Assembly (NCBI GenBank): GCA_009617715.1
Contig: VTFK01000402.1
Coordinates: 1 to 64,000, forward strand
Source: Plectrocnemia conspersa
Lineage: Eukaryota; Arthropoda; Insecta; Trichoptera; Polycentropodidae
Reading direction: 5' to 3'
DNA: 64,000 bases
The notes below the pieces were generated by a model. It ran no database searches, was not told the origin of the DNA, and saw nothing but the letters and a program-made list of their open reading frames with translations. The position numbers and the translations under genes are program-made. Below are positions 12,428 to 24,640 of this stretch, piece by piece. Each line of letters starts with the position of its first letter. Position 1 is the stretch's first letter.

Positions 12428-13106
12428 TAGGGATTCCAATCCCGGGCCAAAATTTTGATCCCGGGATTTCGGTATTGCAATTAGTCGATCCCGGGATCCC
12501 GGGAAAATTATCCCGGGACCAGTCCCGGGATAATTTTCATGTTATTTTATCGATAAAAATAATTTAAAATGAATAATACAATATATTTTTACATCTGTTT
12601 TTTATAACATACAATGTATAAAGTACGTATAATTTTAGTCTTGGACTTAAAATAGAAAATAATATAATAAAAATAAAAAAGAGAAGGTCTTATATATTTA
12701 CTTGAGAAGAAAAAAATGAACTTTTGGCAATGTATTCTCATAGGTATGTATATTCATAGACACAATTAATTGAAAACATTATTTTGAATAAAACTCACGA
12801 AGTAACATCAAAGCATCAAGTGTTTTATCATTTAGTTTTGATCTGATTTTGGTTCCTAAGCAGCCTGCTGCTGAAAAAGCACGTTCAGACTCACAGCCTC
12901 AAAGATTCACAGATGACACGTGCAACTCGCGCAAGTTTGTACACGAAATATAACGATGTTGTCAATAATAATTCGATTGTGCTTGATAAATCAACCAATC
13001 CGAAAAATTCGGGATTATGTTTTATAATCCCGGGACTCATCGGGTATTGAAAATCGTTCGGGATCCCGGGATCCCGGGATTCGGGATCCCGGGATTGGAA
13101 TCCCTA
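12428..13106 (-). mobile_element. Non-autonomous hAT element, copy 2 (8-bp TSD ATCTGGAC)
   Basis: Starts TAGGGATTCCAATCCCGGG and ends CCCGGGATTGGAATCCCTA, bounded by perfect 8-bp direct repeats ATCTGGAC (12420-12427 and 13107-13114). It is the same family as 7445-8066 in opposite orientation; I infer a 679-bp length. It carries extra CCCGGGA repeats near both ends (about 12489-12535 and 13063-13095), which explains much of the length difference. The transposase tail is retained on the minus strand. The two copies have different duplications, so they are independent insertions. Confidence 0.94.
12779..12889 (-). pseudogene. hAT transposase C-terminal tail, copy 2
   Basis: Minus-strand frame with SERAFSAAGCLGTKIRSKLN, ending LREFYSK and a TAA stop at 12781-12779. 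It differs from the 7642-7752 copy by a few substitutions (for example R to K within the RSRL motif, and E to K shortly after). It represents the hAT dimerisation region only; the catalytic domain is missing. Immediately upstream the frame closes in both copies. Confidence 0.92.
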
Positions 13107-13114
13107 ATCTGGAC

Positions 13115-16100
13115 CATTTCGCATTCGATAAAGCCGCTCGATACTATCCATCTACATATATTATAAATAATAACTCGTGCAATAAAAATATATGCACATC
13201 AAACATAATCCGAAGCATACATAAAATGTCTGAATAAGTCACACCACTTGGCATTAAAATCCATACTACAAAATAATTAACGAATAAAAAAATACTGATT
13301 ATCCTATTTTGAGTTTTCAAAATCACTGAATCCAAGTGTATTATCAAGCACTAGTTATTATAAAACACTTTATTTTTTCAACATTAACTCATTTACTTAA
13401 AAATATATGCATTTTAAATATAAAAATTATTATCTATAAATAGATTTGACTTTTCCCTTTGCAAAAACTTGGTCATAATTCACACAATACACATATTTCG
13501 GCAACGTGTTAAGATAATATAGAGGGTAGCTCAATAAATCCAAACGAAAAGGGGTCGAAATAAACTTTTTATTTGATTATTATACATGTAGCATAATATT
13601 TCGACATTCCAAATGCCGTTCGTTTTTTTGGGCCTCTCCATATTATTTGCCAGATGTTTTTATTCTGCATTATTTAATAGCTAAGTATTTATACGAACTA
13701 CTTCCTGTATGTAATTTTGTAAAAATAATATTATAAGTGTATATATTAAACTGAAAGTTGAATTCAATTCGAATAACACAAATGAGATTAACGTACATAC
13801 AAATAAATGCGTATATGGCTTTTCTCCCATACATTTATATTACAATACTGTTACTTATACTATTTTTTCTTTCAAATTAAATAAGAAGAGCTCTAGATTA
13901 ATTTTTCCATCCGAATTCTATCTTCAAGTTAGCATGTGAAATTGAAATTGAACTCGGCATTCGCACTTCCGCAAAATTAATCCAACACAGCGCTTTGCAC
14001 AAATATCTCGACCTTCGCTTGCTTCATTAGTTTATCTTTTTGAATCCTTCTTTCGAGGGCTTCGTCGCAATTCCATTCGCCAGGAAACCCTAATAATTTT
14101 GGAAGCCTTGATAAAATCGAGATACTAACATTCAGACGCTTTTATGCAAGGTCAACGAATGGTGATGAAGACTAACAATTGCTTCGTTGTTCATTTGACC
14201 AAATCTTCATAAATTTTCTACTAAAATGAGCTACTACATAAATTAGTGATTTTGGCCTCGAATATGCCATTATGCAGAACATTGATCGTCTTTGAATCTT
14301 TCATGTAAAATAAAGGCGTTCCTAGTGAATACAGCTGCCTTTTCGGTTGTAATAAAAATAACGACCGAGCAGATGACAATTTTCGCACGTGATTTACGTT
14401 AAGTTCTTCATAATACGCGCACGAATATATTTAAGTAATTGTGAAAAAATGAATTATGAGTATATTTAAACTGAAAATCATCACTGTTATATATTAAATA
14501 AATAAGTGAGTTAATTAAAAATATATATATCATATTGAAAATATTCACACACATTGTTTATATATCGATTAAGTTTAATAAATAATATTTGTTTAAAATT
14601 TGCATTTAGGCTTACGCATTCACAGAGTGACTAAAAAGCTTTATAAAATTGTTTTGTATTATGTTCGTGATAAGAAGTTTATCGCATAACTGATTGACAT
14701 AACCAATATGTTTAAGTAAAAAAGTGGATTTAAAAGTTAGGAAATAAATATTTAATATTTTAAATAAATAAGTTTCAGTGTTACTATTTTCATATTTTAT
14801 ATTAGAAGTTCAAGATTGAAACTTATAAATCACTCAAAAAATAATCTTAATCTAATACTAATCATTTGGAAAATACCGTAATTTTAACCATAGTTATGGT
14901 AAATTACGCTTATATAAAAACAGTTTGAAAACTTCGATATCTTGTAAATCGCTAAAGCTATGGAACAGTATAATTTCGCTTTGATATATTTTTTTCAACT
15001 TCTATATTGAGAGTTCAGAATTATGTCGAACTAAAACTATAATACTAATAATTCAAATAATGAAAGATAATTTTAGTAAACTTTATACTAATGTTTTTTT
15101 TTCTAGTTTGTGTTTCGGAGAAAAAATAAGATATTACATTACAACATAAAGTATCCTAATATAAAATTCTTTAAAAATTTTTATTAAAAATATGTTAAAA
15201 CATTTTGTAATTATATATTGTAATAGCAATAATCATAAAAGGTTCGGAAAGGTATTATAAAAATTAGGTCAAGCGGAAAACATATTCATTGCGAATGTTA
15301 TAAAATACCAAAGACAAGGGATTCATGATTTATAAAAATATAAATATTTTTTTTGCTAATAAAATTACGTGATTTGTTTATCAAATTTATAAAATAAGTA
15401 TGAACCGCATTACTTATTTAGTAATTAAAAAATATCAATGATATGTATATAATTATAATAAGATTGGTTTATACTTTCTGAATATAAATTAAAAAAACTG
15501 TATAAAAATATTTTGAAGTACTATATAAATTTATAGAAATACGTATGTAGCTTTATCTAATGTAGCAATAATATTCAGGAAAATAAGTATTTATTCATTT
15601 TATAACAACAAATAATTTCCGCAAAGCCTATAAAATTTATATTATAATATATTTGGCAACCGATAATTGGAATTATAAGCCAGTAATCATTATTTTATTT
15701 AATACAAATTTAATCAATATAGTCTGATTGTTAACCCTAATGAAAACGCCTTATATACAACCATACCTCATATGCATACATACATACATAAGTTATACAC
15801 ATATTACATTAGTCAATAGTAGAGAAATGTTACTTATTTCATAAGTAATTGTGAACAAGTACAAATAAACAGAATCCAATATATTTTTTTGGTCTTAGCA
15901 TAAGGGTCTTACCTTCAATAATATAACGTTTGTGTAAATAGTTATATTATATTAGGGTATAAAGTCATCTAAGTATAAAGCTTTAGAATCAATTTTATAT
16001 GTGGTGATATATTAAATATTCAGAAAAATATTCGTCATGAATTGCATAGCATTCCATTGTGTATTTTGTCGATAAGCAGCAGCATAACAGGAGCCAAATA

Positions 16101-19100
16101 TTTAATAAATCAGATATTTGCCGTTGTATTAGTTCCCATAAGTAAAATATTGCATATTATATTTTGCCTTTAAGCCACAATACGTTCATAGCATAATAAT
16201 ATATAGTATATAGTATTCCAAGGACGAAAAATATATATTATAAGTAAATCATCAATCACGATCAAGCATCGACACGAAATTCAGTTGACCCTCGTCTCTT
16301 AATGTTACCTTAATAAAATCTCAAAAAAAAAAACAATACGCTACCGGAAATCTCTAGAGACAACCGTATGTTCGCATTTGACCACAATCCCCAATATGTG
16401 TAAGAAAACCACAAAAACCAATCATTTAAGCAAATGCTTATGTATAAAAATATCATAAAAACACGAAAATTAGGTCAATACCTTTTTCCTATTAAGTATT
16501 TATTTATAACGTTTAATTTCCAAGCAGATATTGTACATAATATGTAGCTTTTCTCTATTAAATGATAATCCTAAGCTATAACAGCGTGATTAATTATAAT
16601 TAATGGCATTTGAACCAGCACAATAGATTGGTGGTGAAAGTCGATTAGTTATACCTGAAACACCCCAGCTTCAATATCATATAGATATTGATATTCTTTA
16701 ACTTAGATTGTGTATGAGAAATCTGAGTTAGTGAATATTATATAATTATGATTCTGATCGCCTTTTATACATTAGATTTTCTTAGATTGACCTAATCTCA
16801 CGGATAAATAGTGTGAATAATAAATAGAGTAAAATAGAGCTTGATTTATAAATTGGTAATTATAGTATAATTAAAATTCCAATAGATTAACACATATTAG
16901 GTTCGACTAGATTTTTATAATCATAATGAATATTGAAAAATGTCATGCATAGTCACGTCTATTAATTGTAAGCAGTAATAATAGGTTATAATTAATAAAA
17001 TAAATATTACTGATTAACAGACTCTTCGTCTAATGTTTCACTACATAATTGTTTGTGTTAATTGTGCTTATCCCGTTATAGCGCATTAGTCTAACGCCTA
17101 GTTTAAATATTTGATAATTGTAAAAAGCTATTATTATTTATTGTTAAATATTAAATAAAACAAGCTTGTATATTAAATAATTGGCATAAATTTTAAGTAG
17201 TAAACTTTTGAGAAATTCTAGACTACATAAAAACTCTTTAAAAATAATTGTTGTTGAAGTTGAAATATTTCGTATTTGAATTTTTACGTGAAAATTACTT
17301 TATAATATAAAATAGTTAATTATGTTGAAATTCATTAATCATGTCGCTAATTATGTCGTTAATTAACATTTTTTATCTTATTAAATCTTCGACATCTATT
17401 TTATATTTTTCATTAACCATGATTTTTAAAAACATAATCATATGTTAAATAAATTAGCTCAAATTTAAGAACAACACTAAATGGCGAAAAAATAGATTGT
17501 CTTTTCATCTTCGATTTTCCATAATTTTCATTTGAAAATAACAGTTCAAGGAACACCTGATATCATACTCAATAGAATGATGTTATAGTATGTTAGATTT
17601 AAGTATTTCTAAGAAAATAAGTGTGGGTCATTGTTTTTAAATCTTGTCAATCGAGTGTACGTTAAGGATGCGTTTTATGTTATTTGGAGTAAAAATGAAT
17701 TAATCCTGTAGGATCTTTTTTTCATCATATAATATCATTTAAATTGTGAAGTAGTTTAGTACTAATAAATTAAAGTTAAGCGCACAAAAGAGAAAAGTAA
17801 TGGAAGAACAAATAAAAACATCAAAATAGCCTTATTTATTGTATTTTGCATTCAAATTTAGAAAATAATGTATAAAAAATTAAGATCTTTAGCACAGATT
17901 TATATTAAAATAAATATACAATAATTTAAAGCATGAATGATAAATCAGGATATAAATATAAGTTTGTTCGTTTTACACATAGGTTTAAATATAATTCGTT
18001 AGCAAAGTATTTTAATAAATAATTTGCGAGTTCCTACATAACTTTCCGGTGAAACGCATTAAAAATAAAAATTGCTATATATATATAAAACCATAATAAA
18101 AATTGCCATCATATTTATGTAACATTTTAGAATTTTAAGACGCAAACAATTAATACTACAATAACCAAAACTTTTTTAATCGTATGTTACTAATAAGAAA
18201 TATATTGTGCTTATATAAATGTGACAAACTAATTACTAATTTCGTAAAGCACCAAAATCGAATTATATATGAGTGTTTCTTCACGAAAATTTCTCGAGAA
18301 AGAAGCTAAATTGAGAATTGTCATTTATTGAGAATTTTCATAGAGCCATTTTATTCAAAATTAAATTTTTATGAATATTTTTAAATGTAATTACTTAAAT
18401 AAGGGTTGATCTGTGCCAGATTTTTTAAATATGATTGCTTTCTTGGAAGCTTTTAATAAAAGTCGGAAGTATTTGGCAACAATTTTTTTACGATTTTTTC
18501 AATTATTCTAATCAGCGTTATCTTTGTTTTGGTCAAATAATAACTACATTAATTATTAGATAATAAGGAATCGTCAGATTGCAAAAATGTTAAGATGCTA
18601 CTACAGTGGTTTTTTTTCTACTGGAAATTTCCTATCAAAAAAATAACAAGGATGACCGATTTAATGATATGTGCTTCTTAAAAAGTTCATTTAAAAAATT
18701 ATGTGTGATAATGTACCTAATAAATGATAAATATTTTATCATTCATCCAGTTCTTATTTTACATATATTTAACATATCTAAAGATGTCTATAATAATAAT
18801 CTCATACTATATACATATTACATAGTATATATTTTTAGCAAAATGTTTCGAAAATTCTCGAGAAAATCGAGAATAAAAAAAGAGAATTTCCTGAGAATAT
18901 TTTAATCGTTTAATCATTGCCCTTATTGTTCTTAATAAGCGATTTCCCAATTTGTCCAAGCTGTTTGCATTGTAAGTATAAAAAGGCTCGCAAGCAATCA
19001 CTCCAAAAGAAACCAATATAAGATTTTCAAGAACTTCCTAAGCGTTTAACATCTGAAATAACATTGTAAAAAAATGTTATTTTCATGTTATTTTAATTTT

Positions 19101-19140
19101 CCGTCTATTTTTTTTTAATACATATAAGATATTCTATATG
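13115..19140. other. A+T-rich sequence, no gene seen
   Basis: No coding or RNA gene was supported. About 13870-14430 is richer in G+C and could be a conserved non-coding block. At 18274-18340 and 18846-18900 there are two similarly oriented segments rich in TTCTCGAGAA and TGAGAAT, possibly ends or internal repeats of an unrecognised element. The 99-codon frame at 18606-18905 runs into the second segment and is not convincing. Confidence 0.5.
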
Positions 19141-19149
19141 AGCAGATAT

Positions 19150-19345
19150 GAACGACCTATCTCGATTTTAGTTAATCATCTCGATATTCATATGTAAGAT
19201 TAAGAAATCTAGGTAAACCTAATCTGTGATGATCGATCGGAATTATAATTATATAATATATAAGACACGATAGAAATAAAAGGTTTGTATGGGATTCGAA
19301 CCCAGGTCTTTTAGGTCAATAGTCAGAGACGTGCTGGTTATTAAT
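19150..19345 (-). mobile_element. tRNA-derived SINE
   Basis: On the minus strand the head (about 19345-19285) has a B-box-like GGGTTCGAATCCC inside CCTGGGTTCGAATCCCATAC, and ACGTCTCTGACTATTGACC resembling an anticodon arm. The downstream body includes AATTATAATTCCGATCGAT and GAATATCGAGATGA. The same body is present at 48800-48930 together with another head, so it is a dispersed family. A clean cloverleaf could not be folded by eye, so it is not a functional tRNA gene. Confidence 0.65.
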
Positions 19346-19500
19346 TTTTATATTAAGTATATTTTAAAAACTTTAAATTTATGAAATTTTATATATACTC
19401 AAGGTTATATAAAATAAAATATAGAAATAGTAGTTTTAAAATTAAAGAATCATTTTTATGGTTTATATTCTAAAATTGTATTTATTTTGTAACTAGCTGT

Positions 19501-19526
19501 CGGTACCTCACTATCGTGAGGTACCG
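19501..19526. repeat. Helitron 3' terminal hairpin
   Basis: CGGTACCTCAC (19501-19511) and GTGAGGTACCG (19516-19526) pair perfectly around a TATC loop. On the minus strand it lies 4 bases before CTAG, where Helitron termination hairpins sit. Confidence 0.8.
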
Positions 19527-19710
19527 ATTGCTAGCGAGTGTGCGAATACCGGACCCTCAACTTATTGGGTTTTAAATATAATTTTTGCTTCGTTCTGATT
19601 TTTTTAAATATTTTTTAAATTTTAATGGTTCAAATTGGACATTACTATTTAGGATTTTCAATGATAGACAAAATAGTTCAATCTATAAAAAACTACTTAA
19701 CATTTTCAAT

Positions 19711-20402
19711 TCATTTGAAAATAGGTTTACAACTTGACTAAATATTTCCAGAAGAAAACATTTTATATTATTTATTAGATTTACAACGTTAGATTTTATC
19801 GTTATATTGAAACTTAGATATTTAATGATAAATCTAAATATTGTATATCATTTATGAATAGGTTTAAAACTTGGCTAGATAGCTACTACAGCATCAAAAT
19901 AACCTCTTATAAGGTTGACAGATCGTTTTTTGTCCTTGTTTAAGAAAAATGTATGAAACACAATAAAATTTGTGAAAAAAATGTTTTATAAAAAAAGTTT
20001 GAGGGTCAAAGAAACACCTGTAATGTCGCTCTTGAACACATCTGGCACACGCCAAGTCAATGATGAACTGAATTCTTAGAAATATTTTGTCAAGTTATAA
20101 CGTCATTCTTAAATTCGAAGCAAAATATTTTGTTATACTGAGATTAGTCTTCATTACAATGAAAACATTTTGTAGGAAAGTTTTACGGGGACAAATTAAA
20201 GATTAGTTATACTGGGAATTTCGTTATTTCGGTATTCGTTACAAAAAAATATCATTGTATTATTTTTTAAAATAGGTTTGTAACTTTACTAAATATTAAT
20301 AAAACAAAAAATATCAAAATGTTTTCAACGTAAAAAATAATATTAAAACGTAACATTTTGTATCATTTAAAAGTAGGTTTACAGTTTAATAAATAATAAT
20401 AA
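19711..20402. repeat. Diverged internal repeat inside the Helitron
   Basis: A ~38-base motif recurs four times in the same orientation, at about 19711, 19848, 20265 and 20365: (A/T)TCATTT..AAAATAGGTTT, then ACAACTTGACTAAATA. Copies are 70-90% alike by eye. An ACATTTTRTATYATTT-like stretch is associated with some copies. The arrangement is irregular rather than strictly tandem. Confidence 0.55.
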
Positions 20403-21709
20403 TAAATAGCATCGGTTACACATCCGCTCAAAAATATTACTGATATGAAAAAATATTTTGTTATACCTTACTAACGCAACAACACAATCGATCATATATA
20501 GTTAGTGCAATGAGAGTGATTATAAGTCATTGATTGTGGTTTAGCGTATTTTAGGTGTTTGAGTGTCAGTTTTAACGCTGCATAACACAATTTTATCATA
20601 AATTTAAATTTTCGTAACAAAAAAGTTTTTTGGTGACACCATAAGTTACTTTATAATTAAAAAAAATATTTCTATGTTTTATGTGTAAATATAAAAGTCA
20701 GTTTTTATTTACATTTACTAATTAAAAAGAAACAATAAATTAAAAATATCAAGCATCTAATCTGTTACTTTAGACCAAAAGTGCGCTTTAAAAATATTAA
20801 TAATTTTGAAACCTTTGTCTTTTTTGATTAAAAAATATTTTGATTTACATATTTTTTAAAGTAAATGTTTTTCTGCGCAGCATTATATATTTTAATAATT
20901 AATGAGTGTAAAAAGTTTTCACTATATTTAAAATTAATAATAAACTAAAGATATTTAAAATCTATAATAAATTAATTATATTTAAAATCTATAATAAAAT
21001 AAAAAATAAATTATTTGTTCAAAAAATATTTTGAATAAATCTTGAAATTTTATTCTGAAACTTTTAATTTAAAAAATATTTAAATTAGTGTTATACATTT
21101 TTGTGTAGTTTACTTTCAAAGGCGTCAGTAAGAGGGATTTTTGCAATATTAGTTGGTTGGTAATGAATAGTACTTATTTTGAAACTTTGCCCCTTTTTGT
21201 TGAAAATATTTTTTAAAGCAAAGTTTTAAAAATTCTCTAAAAACTAAAACTTTAAATTGCCAACGGTCGCCAAAATTGAGGTACATATTATATATACCAC
21301 ATATTACATATTATATATACCACATTATTTATATTATATTTTAAATCTATAAACTAAAAATATATTTTAAAAAACATTTTTTTTAGTATTTGATGATTTT
21401 TATACATATTTTAATAAATGTTTTACAATTTAAATCGTTAAAATCAATTTCGTTCGTTAAAATTATTTTAGTTCGTTCTCAAGCGCGGGACTTCCCAAAT
21501 TTGGTTACGTCTGACAGTTCTTCTGTCACATCTGGCAAGCGCTCGCTCAGCCCGCTGCGAAATATGTTTAATCGCGGCATTTTTGTTACAAAGTGAAAAT
21601 TGAAGATGATTCAAGTGATGCAGCATTTGAAATTATAGACAAAACTATAAATTGTGGATGTGAAACAATTATATATAAGATGTGCGGCTTGAAACAATTA
21701 TATATAAGA

Positions 21710-23284
21710 TGTTGAATTATTCATTTTTATATTCATTTTTATAAATAAATCTATAAAAATATTTTTCAATACTGAACAAAAAAAATACCAAAATGTCTCT
21801 AAGTTGAATAAATGCATAAAGAACTACTGTTTTCTATGGTTTTGTTAGGCCAGCTATTGAAAATTCAATAGTACTAAAAAAGTTGCGATATTAATCCATT
21901 GGTTTGATTACATAGATATTTTGTGTAATCAAAATAATAAAAAAACTTGTGCGTAAAATTGTTTTTTTCAGGCAAACAAATTTGAAAACGGGGCACTTCC
22001 GAAATGCGAGATAGCCAAAGTTGCGGAAATTTCACAGCGCGAAATAAAGTTGTGACTTATACACAGATCTATGGTTTCCATCTCAAGATCGTTTGGTAAA
22101 GTGTGAGGTTAATTTACGACGCGAGCGGTGAGAGTGGATTTGAAACTAATTGAAATCCGTAAAGCTGATTTACAAACTTTACTAAACGGGAATATATAAA
22201 TGTTATTATAAATTAAAATAAATTATGTTGATTAGTTGCACGGTTGTAACGTTCATTTTGTATGCCACTCTTTAACTTGTACATCTTCAACTTTGACACG
22301 ACATATAGACGATTATTTCAGTCAGAGTTGTCATGTCCCTTTAGCTTCACGTGTCAATTGTTTTTTTGTTGCGAATATTGTTGACAAAACTTTTGTGCGA
22401 CTCACTTTATAAACTTGCGTCAATTGTTATATCATGTCACACGGAAATTGTCAACACACGTAAACCAATTCCTATTTCTAAATATTAACATTGGAATTTT
22501 CTTCAAAAATATATCATTCCAGGCTCGAAGAGATTTTCGTAAAAAATAAAGATTTTCAATAAAGCTTCGTGTACTTTACGAATACGGTCGAGTTTCCATG
22601 ATAGTTTGTGAATTTTCGTAGCTGCGAAAATAATAAAAGCGGAGTAAAACGATCGAATTCATGAAGGGTTTGTGTACAAGGTACCTGATAAATTTTCCTT
22701 CCGTGAATAAAGATACGTGTAACTTTTATAATAAAATATTACTTAGAAATACGAAACGCTGTATTATGTTTAAAGTGGTGTACGTATGTACATATATATT
22801 TAAAGATTCGTACAACGTTTGAAGGCATCAAGGGAATAGGAAAGTCACATTTTGTTAATTGTACACGAGAGCGTGATAAATCGGGTTATTCCCCCTTTTG
22901 ACAATTCATATTAACGCCCTTTTCCGGGATGTCTTTAGATACACGAAAAAAATTAAATATATATGTGTAATAATATAGTTTAAAGGTACATAAACAAATA
23001 TTTGATATTAATAACATAAGTTCGTATAAATATAGAATACTATAACATAAAATAATATAACACGTAAAAGTAGATTTAACAGGGTTAAATTTATTATTAG
23101 ATAAATTACGTCAATCGACTTGTGCAAAAACAAAATATTTTATTATTTAATGAAATTGTCAGGATTTGAAGGTCATTTTAACGACTATTTCGAACAAACG
23201 TAAACAAGTCTCGAAAATTATGTCACACACAGTATTTTTACAACAATGGATAGGAGATCTCAAGACCAAACAATTGCGTTAATA
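21710..23284. other. Unassigned sequence
   Basis: No gene was recognised. About 21990-22660 has more G+C than the background and little repeat similarity within the window, so it could be single-copy host sequence. No splice-flanked open frame could be supported. Confidence 0.4.
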
Positions 23285-23420
23285 AGTGTAAATACTTCAC
23301 GGACCATCTAATAGCAAATTCGTCCCGAGACTTTTTATATTTATAAGTACCACAAAAAATACTCTTTGTTTGGAAAGATACATAGGATTATATATACAGG
23401 CATACACTGCAAAATAAAAC
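23285..23420 (+). repeat. Dispersed repeat family A, partial copy
   Basis: ACGGACCATCTAATAG..AAGTACCACAAAAAATACT then TTTGTTTGGAAAGATAC parallels 24172-24230 and 38897-38940. Only the middle block of the family is present. Confidence 0.55.
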
Positions 23421-23639
23421 TGATTATGAAAAATATATGCATCAAGAAACTTATGACTTATGAGGAAAGTACGGTGAATAGAGACTCAATGTAATTTAAA
23501 TCCAAATAGCAAAAGCCATGGTATATATAATAAACACATTTTTACTTTTAAATATGTCAGTCAAGATCGTTCAAATGCCTCAAACGCAGAATCGCTTCAA
23601 ACATAAATGCATATTCTACTTTTACAACTAACAACAATC

Positions 23640-24640
23640 GTTTGTACCGTTTTCATAAGTTCAAATTATTCAACAACATAATAAAGCCAACTTAAGGGTT
23701 AGTTTTTGCAGTGGTTCTCCACTTGATTTTCGAGGATTTAACTTAACAAAATAGCTAGTAGCTTTATTATCTTATTAATACATTAAAATTTGAAGTACTT
23801 TTTGAAAATAGATTAGCGTTTTGTTCTGGTAAGCACTGCGTCTAATTTAGGCACTGTTGAATATTTAATATTAACCGCTTTGCAGGACCTCGAGTAGTCG
23901 TATTCTAATATATTTGACGGCGCACACTAATATCGTACATTTTTAAAATTTGCTACATTGCGTCGATGATGCTCGACTTTGTTATGATGAGTTAATATCA
24001 CTGTACTTATTTATCTATCGATATGCTAGCTTAATATATACATTTGTTCATCATCTGTACTCTTGCTAAAATTGCCAGGAAAGTCACCTAATGATCGCGA
24101 AATCAATCTGCCTCGAAAGTAGGAGCAGATAGTGTATTCACGCAATAACGAAGGATAACTGGTGACATATTGGACGGACCACTTGATAGTACAAGTACCG
24201 CCAAAAATACTATTTGTTTGGAATGGACGCTAACTAGACAATACATTCTACTTTGAGCATAATACTAATGTTCTTCTACTCTTAGGTTACCAGTTACCAG
24301 AGTAGTCATCTGGACCGTTTCTATTTTAAGGTGTAAGCATGTTTCGTGTGTGTATCAAAAAAGCAATGTAATTAGCTCGCAAACACACATCTGCAAATTG
24401 CTAGAGATCAGTGTCAAGTCAGAATCATCACAAGAACACATCACGGAACAGATCCTAACTGCTTTACAAAATCACAGCCGACAATAATTCAACTAAACAC
24501 TCCAGCGAAGACTCTCAGACTTCTAAGACAAGTCATTTCAACTCCACTACCTGATATCGGCATCTAAATTTCTCTATATATGTGGTAATTTATATATATT
24601 TATAAAATAAACTGTTTTAAATTTAAAAAAACATTGAGTC
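23640..24640 (+). repeat. Dispersed LTR-like repeat family A, longest copy
   Basis: The left block CAACAACATAATAAAGCCAA..GTGGTTCTCCACTT is shared with 31842-32060. The middle block GTACCGCCAAAAATACT..TTTGTTTGGAATGGACGC is shared with 38900-38942. The right block CACAGCCGACAATAATTCAA..GACTCTCAGACTTC, then TTTATAAAATAAACTG, is shared with both 32210-32302 and 39230-39370. The conserved polyadenylation-like TTTATAAAATAAACTG and the absence of coding frames suggest an LTR (U3-R-U5), though terminal TG..CA and target duplications were not identified. Confidence 0.6.

Larger units (their letters stand above)
19493..21709 (-). mobile_element. Helitron-like non-autonomous element, both ends visible
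   Basis: The minus-strand 3' end has an 11-bp-arm perfect hairpin (19501-19526, CGGTACCTCAC / GTGAGGTACCG, 4-base loop), then ACAG, then CTAG followed by T. That is the standard Helitron 3' layout. The 5' end, on the right, reads TCTTATATATAATTGTTTC preceded by A, so the target is A|T. No Rep or helicase motifs are recognisable, so it is presumed non-autonomous. The 5' terminus is present twice (ending 21680 and 21709). It contains a diverged internal repeat (19711-20402). A related terminus occurs at 84-110. Confidence 0.62.

Noticed and set aside
18606..18905. 99-codon plus-strand frame rich in Ile, Asn, Lys
   Set aside because: A+T-rich low-complexity composition with no domain; overlapped by an opposite-strand frame.
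19285..19345. tRNA gene on the minus strand
   Set aside because: B-box and part of an anticodon arm are present, but acceptor and D stems do not pair and a body shared with another locus follows; a SINE fits better.
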